Below are positions 51,455 through 60,262 of a stretch of DNA of 64,000 bases, piece by piece. The notes beneath the pieces were generated by a model that saw nothing but the letters and a program-made list of their open reading frames with translations, was not told the DNA's origin and searched no databases. Origin of the DNA: Haloimpatiens sp042688525. GTDB lineage: Bacteria; Bacillota; Clostridia; Clostridiales; Clostridiaceae. The DNA lies in the NCBI RefSeq assembly GCF_042688525.2, contig NZ_JBHWAB010000001.1, positions 3,038,001-3,102,000 on the forward strand. The letters run 5' to 3'. A program made the translations under genes and the position numbers. The first letter of the stretch is position 1. Each line of letters starts with the position of its first letter.

Positions 51455-52527
51455 TTGTTATCTCCCCTCTTAATTAAATCAATAAATTTATCAAATAAAT
51501 AAGAAGTATCTTCAGGGCCTGGTGCTCCTTCAGGATGAAATTGAACTGAAAATACAGGAAGATATTCATGTTCTATTCCTTCTACCGTGTCATCATTAAG
51601 ATTTTTAAAAATCTCAATCATTCCTGTAGCTTTCAAGCTTTCTCTATGTACTGCATATCCATGATTTTGAGAGGTTATAAATGATTTATTGAGATTTAAG
51701 TCAATTACTCCATGATTTCCGCCTCTATGACCAAATTTCATCTTATATGTTTCTCCACCAGCTGCTAAAGCAAGTATTTGATGCCCTAGACATATTCCGA
51801 AGACAGGTATTTTATCCATGATTTTTCTTACCATCTCAATAGCCTCAACAGCACATTTTGGATTTCCAGGACCATTACTTAATAAAATACCATCTGGTTT
51901 AACTGACATTATCAATTCATATGACGCATTGTATGGGAACACAATTATTTCACAATTTCTCTTCATAAGATTTCTTAATATATTTGACTTAGCACCAAAA
52001 TCAATTAAAGCTACTCTTGGTCCAATCCCATCTATTTTACATACATCCTTGACACCTACTTCTTTCATCCACTCATCTTCACTTCGCCAATTGCTAAAAT
52101 ACTCTAAAACTTCTTCAGCATTTAATTTTTCAGTAGTAATAACACATTTCATAGTCCCATTATTTCTTATTTTTTTTGTTATACTTCTAGTATCTACACC
52201 ATAAATCCCAACTATTTCTAATTCTTTCATTGTTTCATCTAAACTTTTTTCACTCATGAAATTACTAGGATTGTCACATAAAGACTTGATAATCATACCT
52301 TTGGCATATGATTTTTTTGCTTCATCATAAGTTTTATTTATACCGTAGTTTCCTATTAGAGGATAGGTCATTGTAATCACCTGACCTGCATATGACGGGT
52401 CCGTAAGTATTTCCTGATATCCAGTCATAGAAGTGTTGAATACTAACTCTCCACAGGAAGTACCTTTAAATCCAAATCCCTTTCCTTCGTATACAGTTCC
52501 ATCTTCAAGATAGAGTGCTCCATACAT
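51451..52527 (-). CDS. carA: Carbamoyl-phosphate synthase small subunit
   Basis: 358 residues; the glutaminase subunit. The N-terminal domain has LYLEDGTVYEGKGFG and the STSMTGYQEILTDPSYAGQ-type block; the class I amidotransferase triad is Cys in VFGICLGHQILAL and the His-Pro-Glu in VQFHPEGAPGPEDTSY. It releases ammonia from glutamine for CarB. The frame is open from 52566, but GAGGTGAAAAAT before ATG 52527 (MYGALYLEDG) marks the start. It lies 23 bp after the argJ stop and overlaps carB by 4 bp. Confidence 0.94.
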   Translation of the reverse strand: MYGALYLEDGTVYEGKGFGFKGTSCGELVFNTSMTGYQEILTDPSYAGQVITMTYPLIGNYGINKTYDEAKKSYAKGMIIKSLCDNPSNFMSEKSLDETMKELEIVGIYGVDTRSITKKIRNNGTMKCVITTEKLNAEEVLEYFSNWRSEDEWMKEVGVKDVCKIDGIGPRVALIDFGAKSNILRNLMKRNCEIIVFPYNASYELIMSVKPDGILLSNGPGNPKCAVEAIEMVRKIMDKIPVFGICLGHQILALAAGGETYKMKFGHRGGNHGVIDLNLNKSFITSQNHGYAVHRESLKATGMIEIFKNLNDDTVEGIEHEYLPVFSVQFHPEGAPGPEDTSYLFDKFIDLIKRGDNK

Positions 52528-52550
52528 ATTTTTCACCTCACTTTTCTTTT

Positions 52551-53768
52551 TTACGTTCTGTAGCATCCATTAATTTTTACATAATCATAAGTTAAATCGC
52601 ATCCCCAAGCAGTAGCATTTTCTTTACCATCTTTTAAATCAATAATTACTTTAACGTACTCTTCTAACAATATTTCTTTAGCAAGGTCTTCATCAAAAGG
52701 AAGTGACATACCGTCTTTTGCAACCTGAATTTTTTTACTATTAGCTTTAAAAAATATATCAACTTTTTCTGGATCAAAATCAGCACCTGAATAACCAATA
52801 GCACACAATATTCTTCCCCAGTTTGCATCAGCACCGAAAAATGCACATTTAGTTAAATCTGATGTTATTACTGACTTTGCACATGCTTTTGCACTTTTAA
52901 TATCTTTTCCGTTTAATACTGAAACCTCAAGAAGTTTTGTAGCCCCTTCTCCATCCTTTGCAATCATTTTTGCTAATTCAACATTTACAAAATCTAGAGC
53001 ATTTTTGAAGATATTGAATTTTTCATCTTCACAATCAATTAAAGAGTTACCCGCACATTTATTTGCAAGAATAGCTGACATATCATTTGTACTTGTATCT
53101 CCGTCAACTGAAATCATATTATATGAGTCATCAACACTACTCTTAAAAGCTTTATTTAACATTTCTTTTGTAATATTGGCATCTGTAACTATAAAAGAAA
53201 GCATAGTTGCCATATTAGGGTGAATCATTCCAGAACCTTTAGCAATACCGCTCATCATAACTTTTTTACCATCTATTTCAAACTCAACAGCAATAGATTT
53301 TGCATATGTATCAGTTGTTTTTATAGCTTCTCCTGCATCACTGCCGCCTGTATTTGATATCATGGAGCATCCTTTTTCAATTGCAGGTATTATTTTATCC
53401 ATAGGAAGCTGCAATCCTATTAATCCTGTAGATTGAACTAAAACCTCTTTTGGTTTTATTCCAAGAGAGTTAGCTGCAGTTTCACCCATTTTTTTCGCAT
53501 TTTCAATTCCTAATTTTCCTGTACATGAATTTGCATTTCCACTATTGACAACAATAGCTTGAATATTATCTGATTTTATATTCTCCATATTAAGCAAAAT
53601 TGGAGCAGCCTTAACCTTATTTGTTGTGAATACAGCAGCACCTACAGCTTCAACTTTACTGTAAATAACACATAAATCTTTTTTTCCACTTTTCTTTAAA
53701 CCTCCAGAAATTCCTGAAGCTAAAAAATTTTGTACATCTGTAATTGTTTTATCTTTAAGTACTTTCAC
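52551..53768 (-). CDS. argJ: Bifunctional glutamate N-acetyltransferase/acetyl-CoA amino-acid N-acetyltransferase
   Basis: A 405-residue ArgJ. It transfers the acetyl group from N-acetylornithine to glutamate and may also use acetyl-CoA. The autoproteolysis site is in KGSGMIHPNMATMLSFIVTD, with the catalytic Thr after Ala. It begins VTDVQNFLASGISGGLKKSG and ends WGCDLTYDYVKINGCYRT, both family standards. The window has no argA, so ArgJ supplies the cyclic route. The monofunctional or bifunctional status cannot be told from sequence alone. It lies 54 bp after argC. Confidence 0.93.
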   Translation of the reverse strand: MKVLKDKTITDVQNFLASGISGGLKKSGKKDLCVIYSKVEAVGAAVFTTNKVKAAPILLNMENIKSDNIQAIVVNSGNANSCTGKLGIENAKKMGETAANSLGIKPKEVLVQSTGLIGLQLPMDKIIPAIEKGCSMISNTGGSDAGEAIKTTDTYAKSIAVEFEIDGKKVMMSGIAKGSGMIHPNMATMLSFIVTDANITKEMLNKAFKSSVDDSYNMISVDGDTSTNDMSAILANKCAGNSLIDCEDEKFNIFKNALDFVNVELAKMIAKDGEGATKLLEVSVLNGKDIKSAKACAKSVITSDLTKCAFFGADANWGRILCAIGYSGADFDPEKVDIFFKANSKKIQVAKDGMSLPFDEDLAKEILLEEYVKVIIDLKDGKENATAWGCDLTYDYVKINGCYRT

Positions 53769-53822
53769 AAAATATCACTCCTATCTATTTATTCCATGTC
53801 CAACCCTTATAAAACCCTTCCT

Positions 53823-54860
53823 TTATGGAACCATTGAAATCATTTGAAGTCCTAACGTTTCCTCAAAACCAAACATAATATTTAAATTTTGAACTGCTTG
53901 TCCTGCAGCTCCCTTCATTAAATTATCTATTGCTGAAATGGCAATTATCCTTCCTGTTCTTTCATCTATTCTAAAAGCTATGTCGCAAAGGTTGGAGTTT
54001 TTTACCCATCTTGTTTCAGGCAACTTTTCTGTTATTCTTATAAACTTTTCCTTTCCATACATAGAATCATAACTCTCAATTACTTTATTTATTGAAATAT
54101 TATCCTTTAATTTTCCGTAACATACTGAAAGTATGCCTCTATTCATTGGCACTAAATGTGGTGTAAAAGTTAATGTTATTTTACTGCCGCTTAAAATAGA
54201 TAGTTCTTGTTCTATTTCAGGTGTATGTCTATGAGAAGCCACAGCATATGCCTTAATTGATTCATTACATTCTGCAAATAAAGTTTCAGTTTTAGCTCCT
54301 CGTCCAGCTCCAGAAACTCCAGACTTAGCATCTATTATTATTGAATCTTCTTCCAAAAGATTAAATTTTAAAAGAGGAGCTAGTGCCAATATACTTGCAG
54401 TAGTATAACATCCTGGATTGGCTATGAGTTGAGATTGTTTAATTTTTTCTCTATTAATTTCAGGAAGTCCATATACAGCTTTTTTATTTAAATTTGGAAA
54501 TTTGTGTTCAGTTTTATACCATTTTTTGAATATATCTGTGTCATTTATCCGAAAATCAGCACCTAAATCAATTACTTTAACCCCTAAACTAAGAGCAGTT
54601 TTAACAAAATCAAAAGATTTTCCATGGGGGAGGGCGGTAAATAAAACATCCACATTTTTAATGTTTTTTTCTATTTCATTAGTATCTATACAAATCTCAT
54701 CAACAAACTTGTCCAAATTCTTATATATAGTACTTATTGATTGTCCTCCATAGCTTTGAGATGCTAAAAACTCTATTTTTGTTTGAGGATGATTATTTAA
54801 TAACCATACAAGCTGCTGTCCTGCATATCCTGTTGCCCCAATAACTCCAACTTTTATCAT
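53823..54860 (-). CDS. argC: N-acetyl-gamma-glutamyl-phosphate reductase
   Basis: A 345-residue NADPH-dependent reductase, the third step of arginine synthesis and the first gene of this operon. The nucleotide-binding start is VGVIGATGYAGQQLVWLL, and the catalytic Cys is in IANPGCYTTASI. HRHTPEIEQELS is the substrate-binding part. A TTGACA/TATAAT promoter and two ARG boxes lie upstream (54970-55087), so the operon should be repressed by ArgR with arginine. AGGAGTAGATTAA precedes the ATG. The genes argG and argH for the last two steps are not in the window. Confidence 0.94.
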   Translation of the reverse strand: MIKVGVIGATGYAGQQLVWLLNNHPQTKIEFLASQSYGGQSISTIYKNLDKFVDEICIDTNEIEKNIKNVDVLFTALPHGKSFDFVKTALSLGVKVIDLGADFRINDTDIFKKWYKTEHKFPNLNKKAVYGLPEINREKIKQSQLIANPGCYTTASILALAPLLKFNLLEEDSIIIDAKSGVSGAGRGAKTETLFAECNESIKAYAVASHRHTPEIEQELSILSGSKITLTFTPHLVPMNRGILSVCYGKLKDNISINKVIESYDSMYGKEKFIRITEKLPETRWVKNSNLCDIAFRIDERTGRIIAISAIDNLMKGAAGQAVQNLNIMFGFEETLGLQMISMVP

Positions 54861-54969
54861 TTAATCTACTCCTTTCAATTGTTTATAGGATATGATTGTT
54901 TATAAAAAAAGTACTCTCCTTTTCATAGAATTTATTAATTATTATTTTTCATTAATATACAATTTAAAT

Positions 54970-54983
54970 GTATATTTATTCAT
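54970..54983 (-). promoter_or_regulatory. ARG box (ArgR operator), proximal to argC
   Basis: TGTATATTTATTCA matches the ArgR half-operator consensus TGnATwwwwATnCA. It lies in the untranslated leader of argC, about 110 bp upstream of its ATG. Confidence 0.8.
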
Positions 54984-55030
54984 TAAATTAAATGAAACAC
55001 CTATATTACGTATAAATATGTGTTTATTTA

Positions 55031-55044
55031 TGTATATTTATGCA
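55031..55044 (-). promoter_or_regulatory. ARG box (ArgR operator), near the -10
   Basis: TGTATATTTATGCA matches the same consensus. It is immediately downstream of the -10 box, near the expected transcription start, in a good position for repression. Confidence 0.82.
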
Positions 55045-55058
55045 ATGTATTAATAAAG

Positions 55059-55087
55059 ATTATATATAGAATAAGTTCTATTGTCAA
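55059..55087 (-). promoter_or_regulatory. Promoter of the arginine operon
   Basis: On the minus strand, TTGACA (55087-55082) and TATAAT (55064-55059) with 17-bp spacing. It faces argC. Confidence 0.85.
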
Positions 55088-55130
55088 TAATTTTTTTATT
55101 CTGATGCATCAATTTTTTAAAAACAATTAA

Positions 55131-55175
55131 TTCAACTTTCACAGGTGAAAAATAGCCGCTGCGGGATATCAAGAT
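55131..55175. repeat. Fragment of repeat family 1 (copy L)
   Basis: TTCAACTTTCACAGGTGAAA, AATAGCCGCTGCGGG and GATATC correspond to one end of the family 1 element; the rest is missing. It lies between the arginine promoter and the leucine-rich-repeat gene. Confidence 0.55.
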
Positions 55176-55262
55176 TTCAATAGCTTAAGCAAAGTAACCT
55201 TAATATTTCATGAGAATATAATATATTAGAGTATTAATATTTATAACAAAGGAGATTAAATT

Positions 55263-56229
55263 ATGGGAGATATCACAGATTTTCGTGAAAATATAGATAT
55301 ATTGATTGATGAAAACAATCCAAAAATTCAACCTCCATTTAAATCAATCAATTCATCTTTAGATAAATATATAACCACTGATCCTAGTTATTTTCAGTTT
55401 GAACTTAATCATAACCAAAGTAGTTATATGATATCAGCAAAAGATAAGACTAATATTCCTTCTATGGTTATATTGCCAAAGGAATATAACGGGCTACCAG
55501 TAACTAAAATCAAAAATAATGGGTTTTCAGGTTGTACCAATCTTTTCATTGTAATATTTGAAGATAAAAGCAATATTAAAAAAATAGGACTTTTCGCTTT
55601 TTATGGATGTACACAATTAGAAAGCATTGAACTCCCACAAAGTATAAAAAGCATAAAACCAGGCGCATTTCATTCTTGTTCAAAACTTCAACAAGTTTAT
55701 TTGCACTCAAAATATCCTCCCCAATTAGGGAAAGTGGTATTTTGTCAAACCTCACCTACTCTAGACTTTTATGTTCCATCAAAATCTAAAGAGTTATATA
55801 AGGTTTTTGATGGCTGGAAAGATTATAAAAAGTGTATTTTTTCGCTGCCTTGTAATATACCTTCAAACTTAGGTTTCTTTAACTTTATATTAAATGATGA
55901 TGATACTTACACAGTATATGTCAAAGATAAAAAAATATTGCCAAACCATTGGTAAGTCAGCATTTTCTTTATGTTACAACGTAATATCAATAACTCTTGG
56001 AAACGAAATAAAAAATATCCCATATGATATATTTTTAGGACCTAATGATAGTATCAAGTTTATCATAAATATATTTGCATTAGTTCCTCCAAAATTAATT
56101 TGTTTTATATGTAATACCCCAATATCAATTTACGTTCCACCACAAAGTTTAGAACTATATAATACAGCTTACGGTTGGCGTAGATATAAAGATATAATTT
56201 ATCCATTGGTGAAAAAAATTATTAAATAG
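55263..56229 (+). pseudogene. BspA-type leucine-rich-repeat protein, broken by an internal deletion
   Basis: The first frame (55263-55955) encodes 230 residues with LRR_5-like features: FSGCTNLFIVIFEDKSNIKK, IGLFAFYGCTQLESIELPQS, and PGAFHSCSKLQQVYLHSKYP. It then restarts a second unit (DDDTYTVYVKDKKILPNH) and stops at 55953. The second unit continues in another frame (IGKSAFSLCYNVISITLGNE and on to YKDIIYPLVKKIIK) to 56229. Against the first unit, which reads SMVILPKEYNGLPVTKIKNN before its SGC block, the second lacks about 12 residues and shifts frame, so a deletion at about 55940-55955 broke it. The stop at 56227 lies inside a family 1 repeat. It resembles surface or secreted BspA-like proteins but has no signal peptide. 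Confidence 0.75.
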
Positions 56230-56340
56230 CCGCCTCGGAAAATGATGTATTGCACAAAAAAATTTAGAAGACATTGAATTAATATATGCCTTCTAAATTA
56301 CTTATTCAACTTTTGCAGATGAAATGCAGCTACTGCAGAA
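56226..56340. repeat. Palindromic repeat family 1 (copy M, altered)
   Basis: AATAGCCGCCTCGGAAAATG begins the element, AATGATGTATTGC is an inner arm, then a private core with an AATTTAGAAG/CTTCTAAATT stem, and TTCAACTTTTGCAGATGAAA with AGCTACTGCAGAAAAATT on the right. The outer arms are decayed. The TAG of the broken leucine-rich-repeat gene is its first part. Confidence 0.6.
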
Positions 56341-56343
56341 AAA

Positions 56344-57054
56344 TTAAAAATCCCATAAATTTTTATTATCTTTTTTAAAATCACTTAAAGACGAAAAATA
56401 TTGTATTAAAGGTTTATAATTACCCAAACGGCATTCTGATAATGCTTTTCTGTATTCATCTTCTGTATCCCATGAAATTATTATTAGTGGAAGGTTGTTC
56501 TCAAGTATTTGTTTCAATATTATAAATCTACCTATTCGACCATTTCCATCTTGAAAAGGATGTATTGTTTCAAAACGATAATGAAATTCTACAATTTCAT
56601 CATAACTAATAGTTTCTTTGCTATAGTACCACTCCAACAACTCATCCAATTTAGGCTCAACTTCGTATGGCTGAACTAATACTACATCTGAACCTGATAT
56701 CATATTAGGTATTTTTTTAAAAATTCCTGAAAATCCTTTATTATAATCAGACGTATTATGTTTTAGCATACTATGAAGATATTTCAAATAGCTTTTATCT
56801 ATTCTTTTATCTAAAGTTTCTATTATATAATCAAAAACATAAGATGAATTAACTGTTTCTTGAACATCATCCAAAGTATGTTTTCCCTCAACAATATTTT
56901 TATCTAATAAAAGTGCAAGAGAACTTGTTGTAAAAGTACTTCCTTCAATTTTATTTGAATGATACAAAAAATTATGTCTTAATTTATAATAAAATGAATT
57001 TTTTATCTCCTTAGCTATAAGCAAATTTTTAATGAATTTATCATCCTGTGTCAT
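56344..57054 (-). CDS. Fic family protein with self-inhibitory motif
   Basis: About 236 residues. The Fic core is IHPFQDGNGRIGRFIILKQI, the full HPFxxGNGRxxR active-site motif, so AMP transfer (or a related nucleotide transfer) to a target hydroxyl is expected. Near the N-terminus, HSNKIEGST (about residues 32-40) matches the (S/T)xxxE(G/N) inhibitory helix found in self-regulated Fic proteins, whose Glu blocks ATP positioning. GGTGGAGGTGATAATA precedes the ATG at 57054; an upstream in-frame start at 57072 is less likely. No separate antitoxin gene is needed. The target is unknown. Confidence 0.88.
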   Translation of the reverse strand: MTQDDKFIKNLLIAKEIKNSFYYKLRHNFLYHSNKIEGSTFTTSSLALLLDKNIVEGKHTLDDVQETVNSSYVFDYIIETLDKRIDKSYLKYLHSMLKHNTSDYNKGFSGIFKKIPNMISGSDVVLVQPYEVEPKLDELLEWYYSKETISYDEIVEFHYRFETIHPFQDGNGRIGRFIILKQILENNLPLIIISWDTEDEYRKALSECRLGNYKPLIQYFSSLSDFKKDNKNLWDF

Positions 57055-57072
57055 TATTATCACCTCCACCAA

Positions 57073-57223
57073 ATAAAACTTTTTTTATTAAGTATACCAT
57101 TTTATTTGAGTTTTTAATCTCCATAATATGCTTTTTTCAAAATTAAGATTCACATTATAATTTAAAAAGCTTTATATCCTTGTTCATCCGCAAAATTATG
57201 TAGTGAACTAATCAATCCTTTAT
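57073..57223. other. Intergenic, no feature seen
   Basis: AT-rich gap between the Fic gene and the end of the pRiA4b ORF-3-type gene. No repeat, RNA or gene is recognised. Confidence 0.25.
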
Positions 57224-58431
57224 TTAATATTCATCATCAAAATCAAAATATTGTTGTGGTGGTTGACCTTTACTTTCTACAATTTGTGGTTCTAACAAGC
57301 TAACATTCATTTTTTCTATACTATAAACATCTACCTTAAATCTCCACTCATCACCATAATCAAAAATATATAAAAAGCTTTGCTTTTCATTTAAATCTAA
57401 TTCTCCTATTTTTACTTCATCCACATGAGGTCCCTCATCTTCATAAGGGCAAGTAAACTTGTTGTTTGACCAAGCTTTACCATCCATAAAAAATGAATAC
57501 ATATGATCATTATCAAAATCAAAAGCAGCTTGAATATAATCATGTAAATCCTCTAGTGTATGTGTTGCATTAAGTTTTATTTTTGACCATACACCTTTAT
57601 CTATGTAAACTTTAAATGTATAAATCCCATCTTTAAATTTATTACTATTTCTAGGTAGTACATTTTCTAACTTTCCATCTTTGAATATTTTTTTAAAAGC
57701 TATATAAAATTCTTCCTCAAACTCAATCTTCCACTCACCAAAATTCCTTCTATATGGTATGTTCCATTCTTCTAAGACTCTCTTTTTATTTAATATTTTA
57801 AATAACTCTGCTCCAATTGGACTAACTATAATCTGACTTGGGCAAAAAATCTTTCATTTTTTTCTTTTTCTTCTTCTTTATCTTCTTTAATATTTATTAA
57901 ACCAAAATAGGAAAAATACAACAATATAGTACTTCTATATCTCATAATACTATCTGCATAAATGATTTCATCTGGTCTACTTGAAGAAATATGTGCTAAA
58001 ATTTCCATAGTGGAATAAGCATTAATAGAATCATATGTCTGGTATCCTAGATTTTCAAAATCACAATCTACCCATAACATCTCTACCAATGCAATATATT
58101 TCTCTATATCGTTTAAATTTTTAAATAATGTAAATCTTTCTGTAGGCTTCAAAATCGTTTTTCCACCTTTTATTATTTCTTCCCTAAACAATTTTCCACC
58201 TATAGATAAATTACAAAACAAATGAAGTAATGGATATGCTCGTTGTGTACTTTTATTTTTAACATTTTCTTGTTTTATTTTAACAATTTTATTTATTTCA
58301 AATAAAAATTTAGGTGAAATAAATTTAGTTACTTTTCCTATAGTAACTTCATTCGAAGCTATATACTCCATAAACTTATCAAAATCATCCAAAAAACTTT
58401 TCATTTCTTGATTTAAATCAAATCTCTTCAC
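57224..58431 (-). pseudogene. pRiA4b ORF-3-type protein, split by a frameshift
   Basis: Two frames on the minus strand form one gene. The N-terminal piece (57826-58431, MKRFDLNQEMKSFLDDFDKF to KNERFFAQVRL) ends at a stop at 57826. The C-terminal piece continues in another frame: SPIGAELFKILNKKRV, then TFKVYIDKGVWSKIKLNAT with HTLEDLHDYIQAAFDF, FLYIFDYGDEWRFKVD and QYFDFDDEY, a typical pRiA4b ORF-3 domain. A single T added to the GATTTTTTGCC tract at about 57843 would join the frames as ERFFCPSQIIVSPIG. The intact protein would be about 400 residues. The function of the family is unknown. The break could be real decay, a phase-variable tract or a sequencing error. Confidence 0.75.
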
Positions 58432-58521
58432 TTTTCTTCCTCCAGTTAATATAGCTTGACTTAATATTATATAAAAACCTTTAAAAACTCTTCTTTATAT
58501 AGTGTGTACCTTTCTTGTAAA

Positions 58522-58977
58522 TTAATAGTCTAAAATTTCACCTTTTAAGTAACATTCTTTTAAATATCCTAAGACACTGTAATATAATGATGAGTTAAAG
58601 TTTGTTATCCTATCTACTAACCATGAACTTAATACTTCTATAGTTTTATCTATTAAATCTTCCTCATCTTCTAGTAAAGACAATATTAATCTACTGTATA
58701 ATTTTCCTATTGACAATGCTCTTGGTAGTTTCTCTTTACAATATACTTCAATATCATAATTACCATCTTTAATATTACATTTTTCAATAAATTCATAGCA
58801 AACTGAATCTATTGATTCACAATGCATAACCTCAGCATTTTTATAAATAAACTCAATATTTTCTTTTCCCAAAACATCAACAATTGTCTTTCTTCTATTT
58901 TTAGTCTTTCTCCCTAAACTTTCAATTACATAACACAAATAATACAGATCATCTTTATTCTTATTATTTATTTCCAT
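58522..58977 (-). CDS. Conserved protein of unknown function
   Basis: About 151 residues, soluble. Motifs such as YYLCYVIESLGRKTKNRR, VDVLGKENIEFIYKNAEV and GKLYSRLILSLL recur in a clostridial family of unnamed proteins I know only as hypothetical. ACAGGAGCTGATAGTA marks ATG 58977; a longer frame to 58998 lacks a good site. No domain is recognised. It neighbours the broken pRiA4b ORF-3 gene on the same strand, across a 90-bp gap. Confidence 0.6.
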   Translation of the reverse strand: MEINNKNKDDLYYLCYVIESLGRKTKNRRKTIVDVLGKENIEFIYKNAEVMHCESIDSVCYEFIEKCNIKDGNYDIEVYCKEKLPRALSIGKLYSRLILSLLEDEEDLIDKTIEVLSSWLVDRITNFNSSLYYSVLGYLKECYLKGEILDY

Positions 58978-59091
58978 TACTATCAGCTCCTGTAACAAAT
59001 TCGTAACCTTCTTTATAGTAATAATTTTAACATAGCCAAATGTATATTACACAATATATGTTTCATTAAACACTAAATATAAAGAACCTAA

Positions 59092-59895
59092 TTAAAAAGT
59101 TTTATTTGTACTTTTACATTTACATTCCTTTATATACATAATAATATGTTGATAAATCTTTTCCATATCTTCATTTTTAGGAAGTACCTTCATGGTTTTC
59201 TCAATATACTTTCTTTCTAAAATAAGTTTTAGAGTAATAGGAAAATTAATATCAAAAATCCATGTTAATTTCATAAGACGCATATCATTACGTGTTTTAA
59301 CATATTTATTTTCGGAATTTTTATTATTTAAAATATCTTGAACTATAACTTTTGAATACTGTTTTGTATCTGGTAAATTATGTTCAATAGCTGAATTTTT
59401 ATCTTTATCCATAACTTCATAATAATCAGTTACAACTTTTAATATATCTAGTTTATCTGCATCTCTAAGAATTTTTGATAATAAAAGAGTATCTTTAGAA
59501 TATTCCTTTGGTATTTTAAACATGTTATGAACTCTAATACTGTCAATAATTAATTTACTTTCTTCTTTAGATAATTCAGATAAAATATTCTGTTCTTCTA
59601 ATATTTTTACACTTAATTTTGCGTGATTTTCCGAAATACTATCATCAAACGTATTGTATTTGCTAAATTGTTCAAACCTTCCTATATCATGAAATAATGC
59701 AGAAACTTTGGCTAGAAATTTTAGATTATTGCTGCAATCTAAAGAATCACATATTATTTCTGCATTATTAAGTACTCTCAAAGTATGTTCTTCTTTTAAA
59801 ATTATGTTTTGCTGTACCTCTGAGTTTTTACTATAAAATTTTTTTGTATAATCTAAAAATACCTTTTTCAGTTGTGAAAAATTAGTATTAGGCAT
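59092..59895 (-). CDS. HD-domain phosphohydrolase-like protein
   Basis: A 267-residue protein with an HD domain: EEHTLRVLNNAEIIC, LFHDIGRFEQFSK and a later ILRDADKLDILKVVTDYYEV supply the H...HD...D metal ligands. It would hydrolyse a phosphate ester or nucleotide; the substrate is unknown. The C-terminus is Cys- and Lys-rich. ATTTATG is preceded by AGGGAGGTTTC. It is followed at about 45 bp by a GGGACGGTTCC motif and the MazG-like gene on the same strand. Confidence 0.82.
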   Translation of the reverse strand: MPNTNFSQLKKVFLDYTKKFYSKNSEVQQNIILKEEHTLRVLNNAEIICDSLDCSNNLKFLAKVSALFHDIGRFEQFSKYNTFDDSISENHAKLSVKILEEQNILSELSKEESKLIIDSIRVHNMFKIPKEYSKDTLLLSKILRDADKLDILKVVTDYYEVMDKDKNSAIEHNLPDTKQYSKVIVQDILNNKNSENKYVKTRNDMRLMKLTWIFDINFPITLKLILERKYIEKTMKVLPKNEDMEKIYQHIIMYIKECKCKSTNKTF

Positions 59896-59907
59896 AAATG
59901 AAACCTC

Positions 59908-59935
59908 CCTAAGGAACCGTCCCTCTGTTTTTTAA
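59908..59935. repeat. GGGACGGTTCC-type motif
   Basis: AAGGAACCGTCCCTCTGTTT; on the opposite strand GGGACGGTTCC. Fourth occurrence of this short motif in the window. Confidence 0.5.
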
Positions 59936-59939
59936 TCTT

Positions 59940-60248
59940 TTAATACACTTTTTTTAAAATTATTCCCTCTTTAAATCCGCCTCTTTCTTTTTTCTTTTCC
60001 GCTCTCTTTTTCATTAAATCTTCTTCTGAATAACCAAGATTTTGTGCCAGTCCAAATAACACTTCCATAACATCTGCAAGCTCTTCTAGATTTTTATCTT
60101 GTAAATATTCATTTACTTCCTCTGTAAGTTTTTTCTCTAAAAAATCTTTTTTTTCCTCTCCTTGCGCTATTACAGTATCACAATCTTTTCCTGAATTTTT
60201 TATTATGTTTGGTATTTTATCTCTCACTAATTTGTTGTATGTTTTCAT
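59940..60248 (-). CDS. MazG-like/phosphoribosyl-ATP pyrophosphohydrolase-type protein
   Basis: A 102-residue all-helical NTP pyrophosphohydrolase-like protein. The start KTYNKLVRDKIPNIIKNSGK and the EExxE...EELAD pattern (KLTEEVNEYLQDKNLEELAD) match the short MazG-like HisE-related family. It probably hydrolyses NTP or a damaged nucleotide. It is 15 bp downstream of the helicase gene, so it is likely co-transcribed with it. The C-terminus GGFKEGIILKKVY is a family standard. Confidence 0.85.
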   Translation of the reverse strand: MKTYNKLVRDKIPNIIKNSGKDCDTVIAQGEEKKDFLEKKLTEEVNEYLQDKNLEELADVMEVLFGLAQNLGYSEEDLMKKRAEKKKERGGFKEGIILKKVY

Positions 60249-60262
60249 GGTATTGCTCCTTT

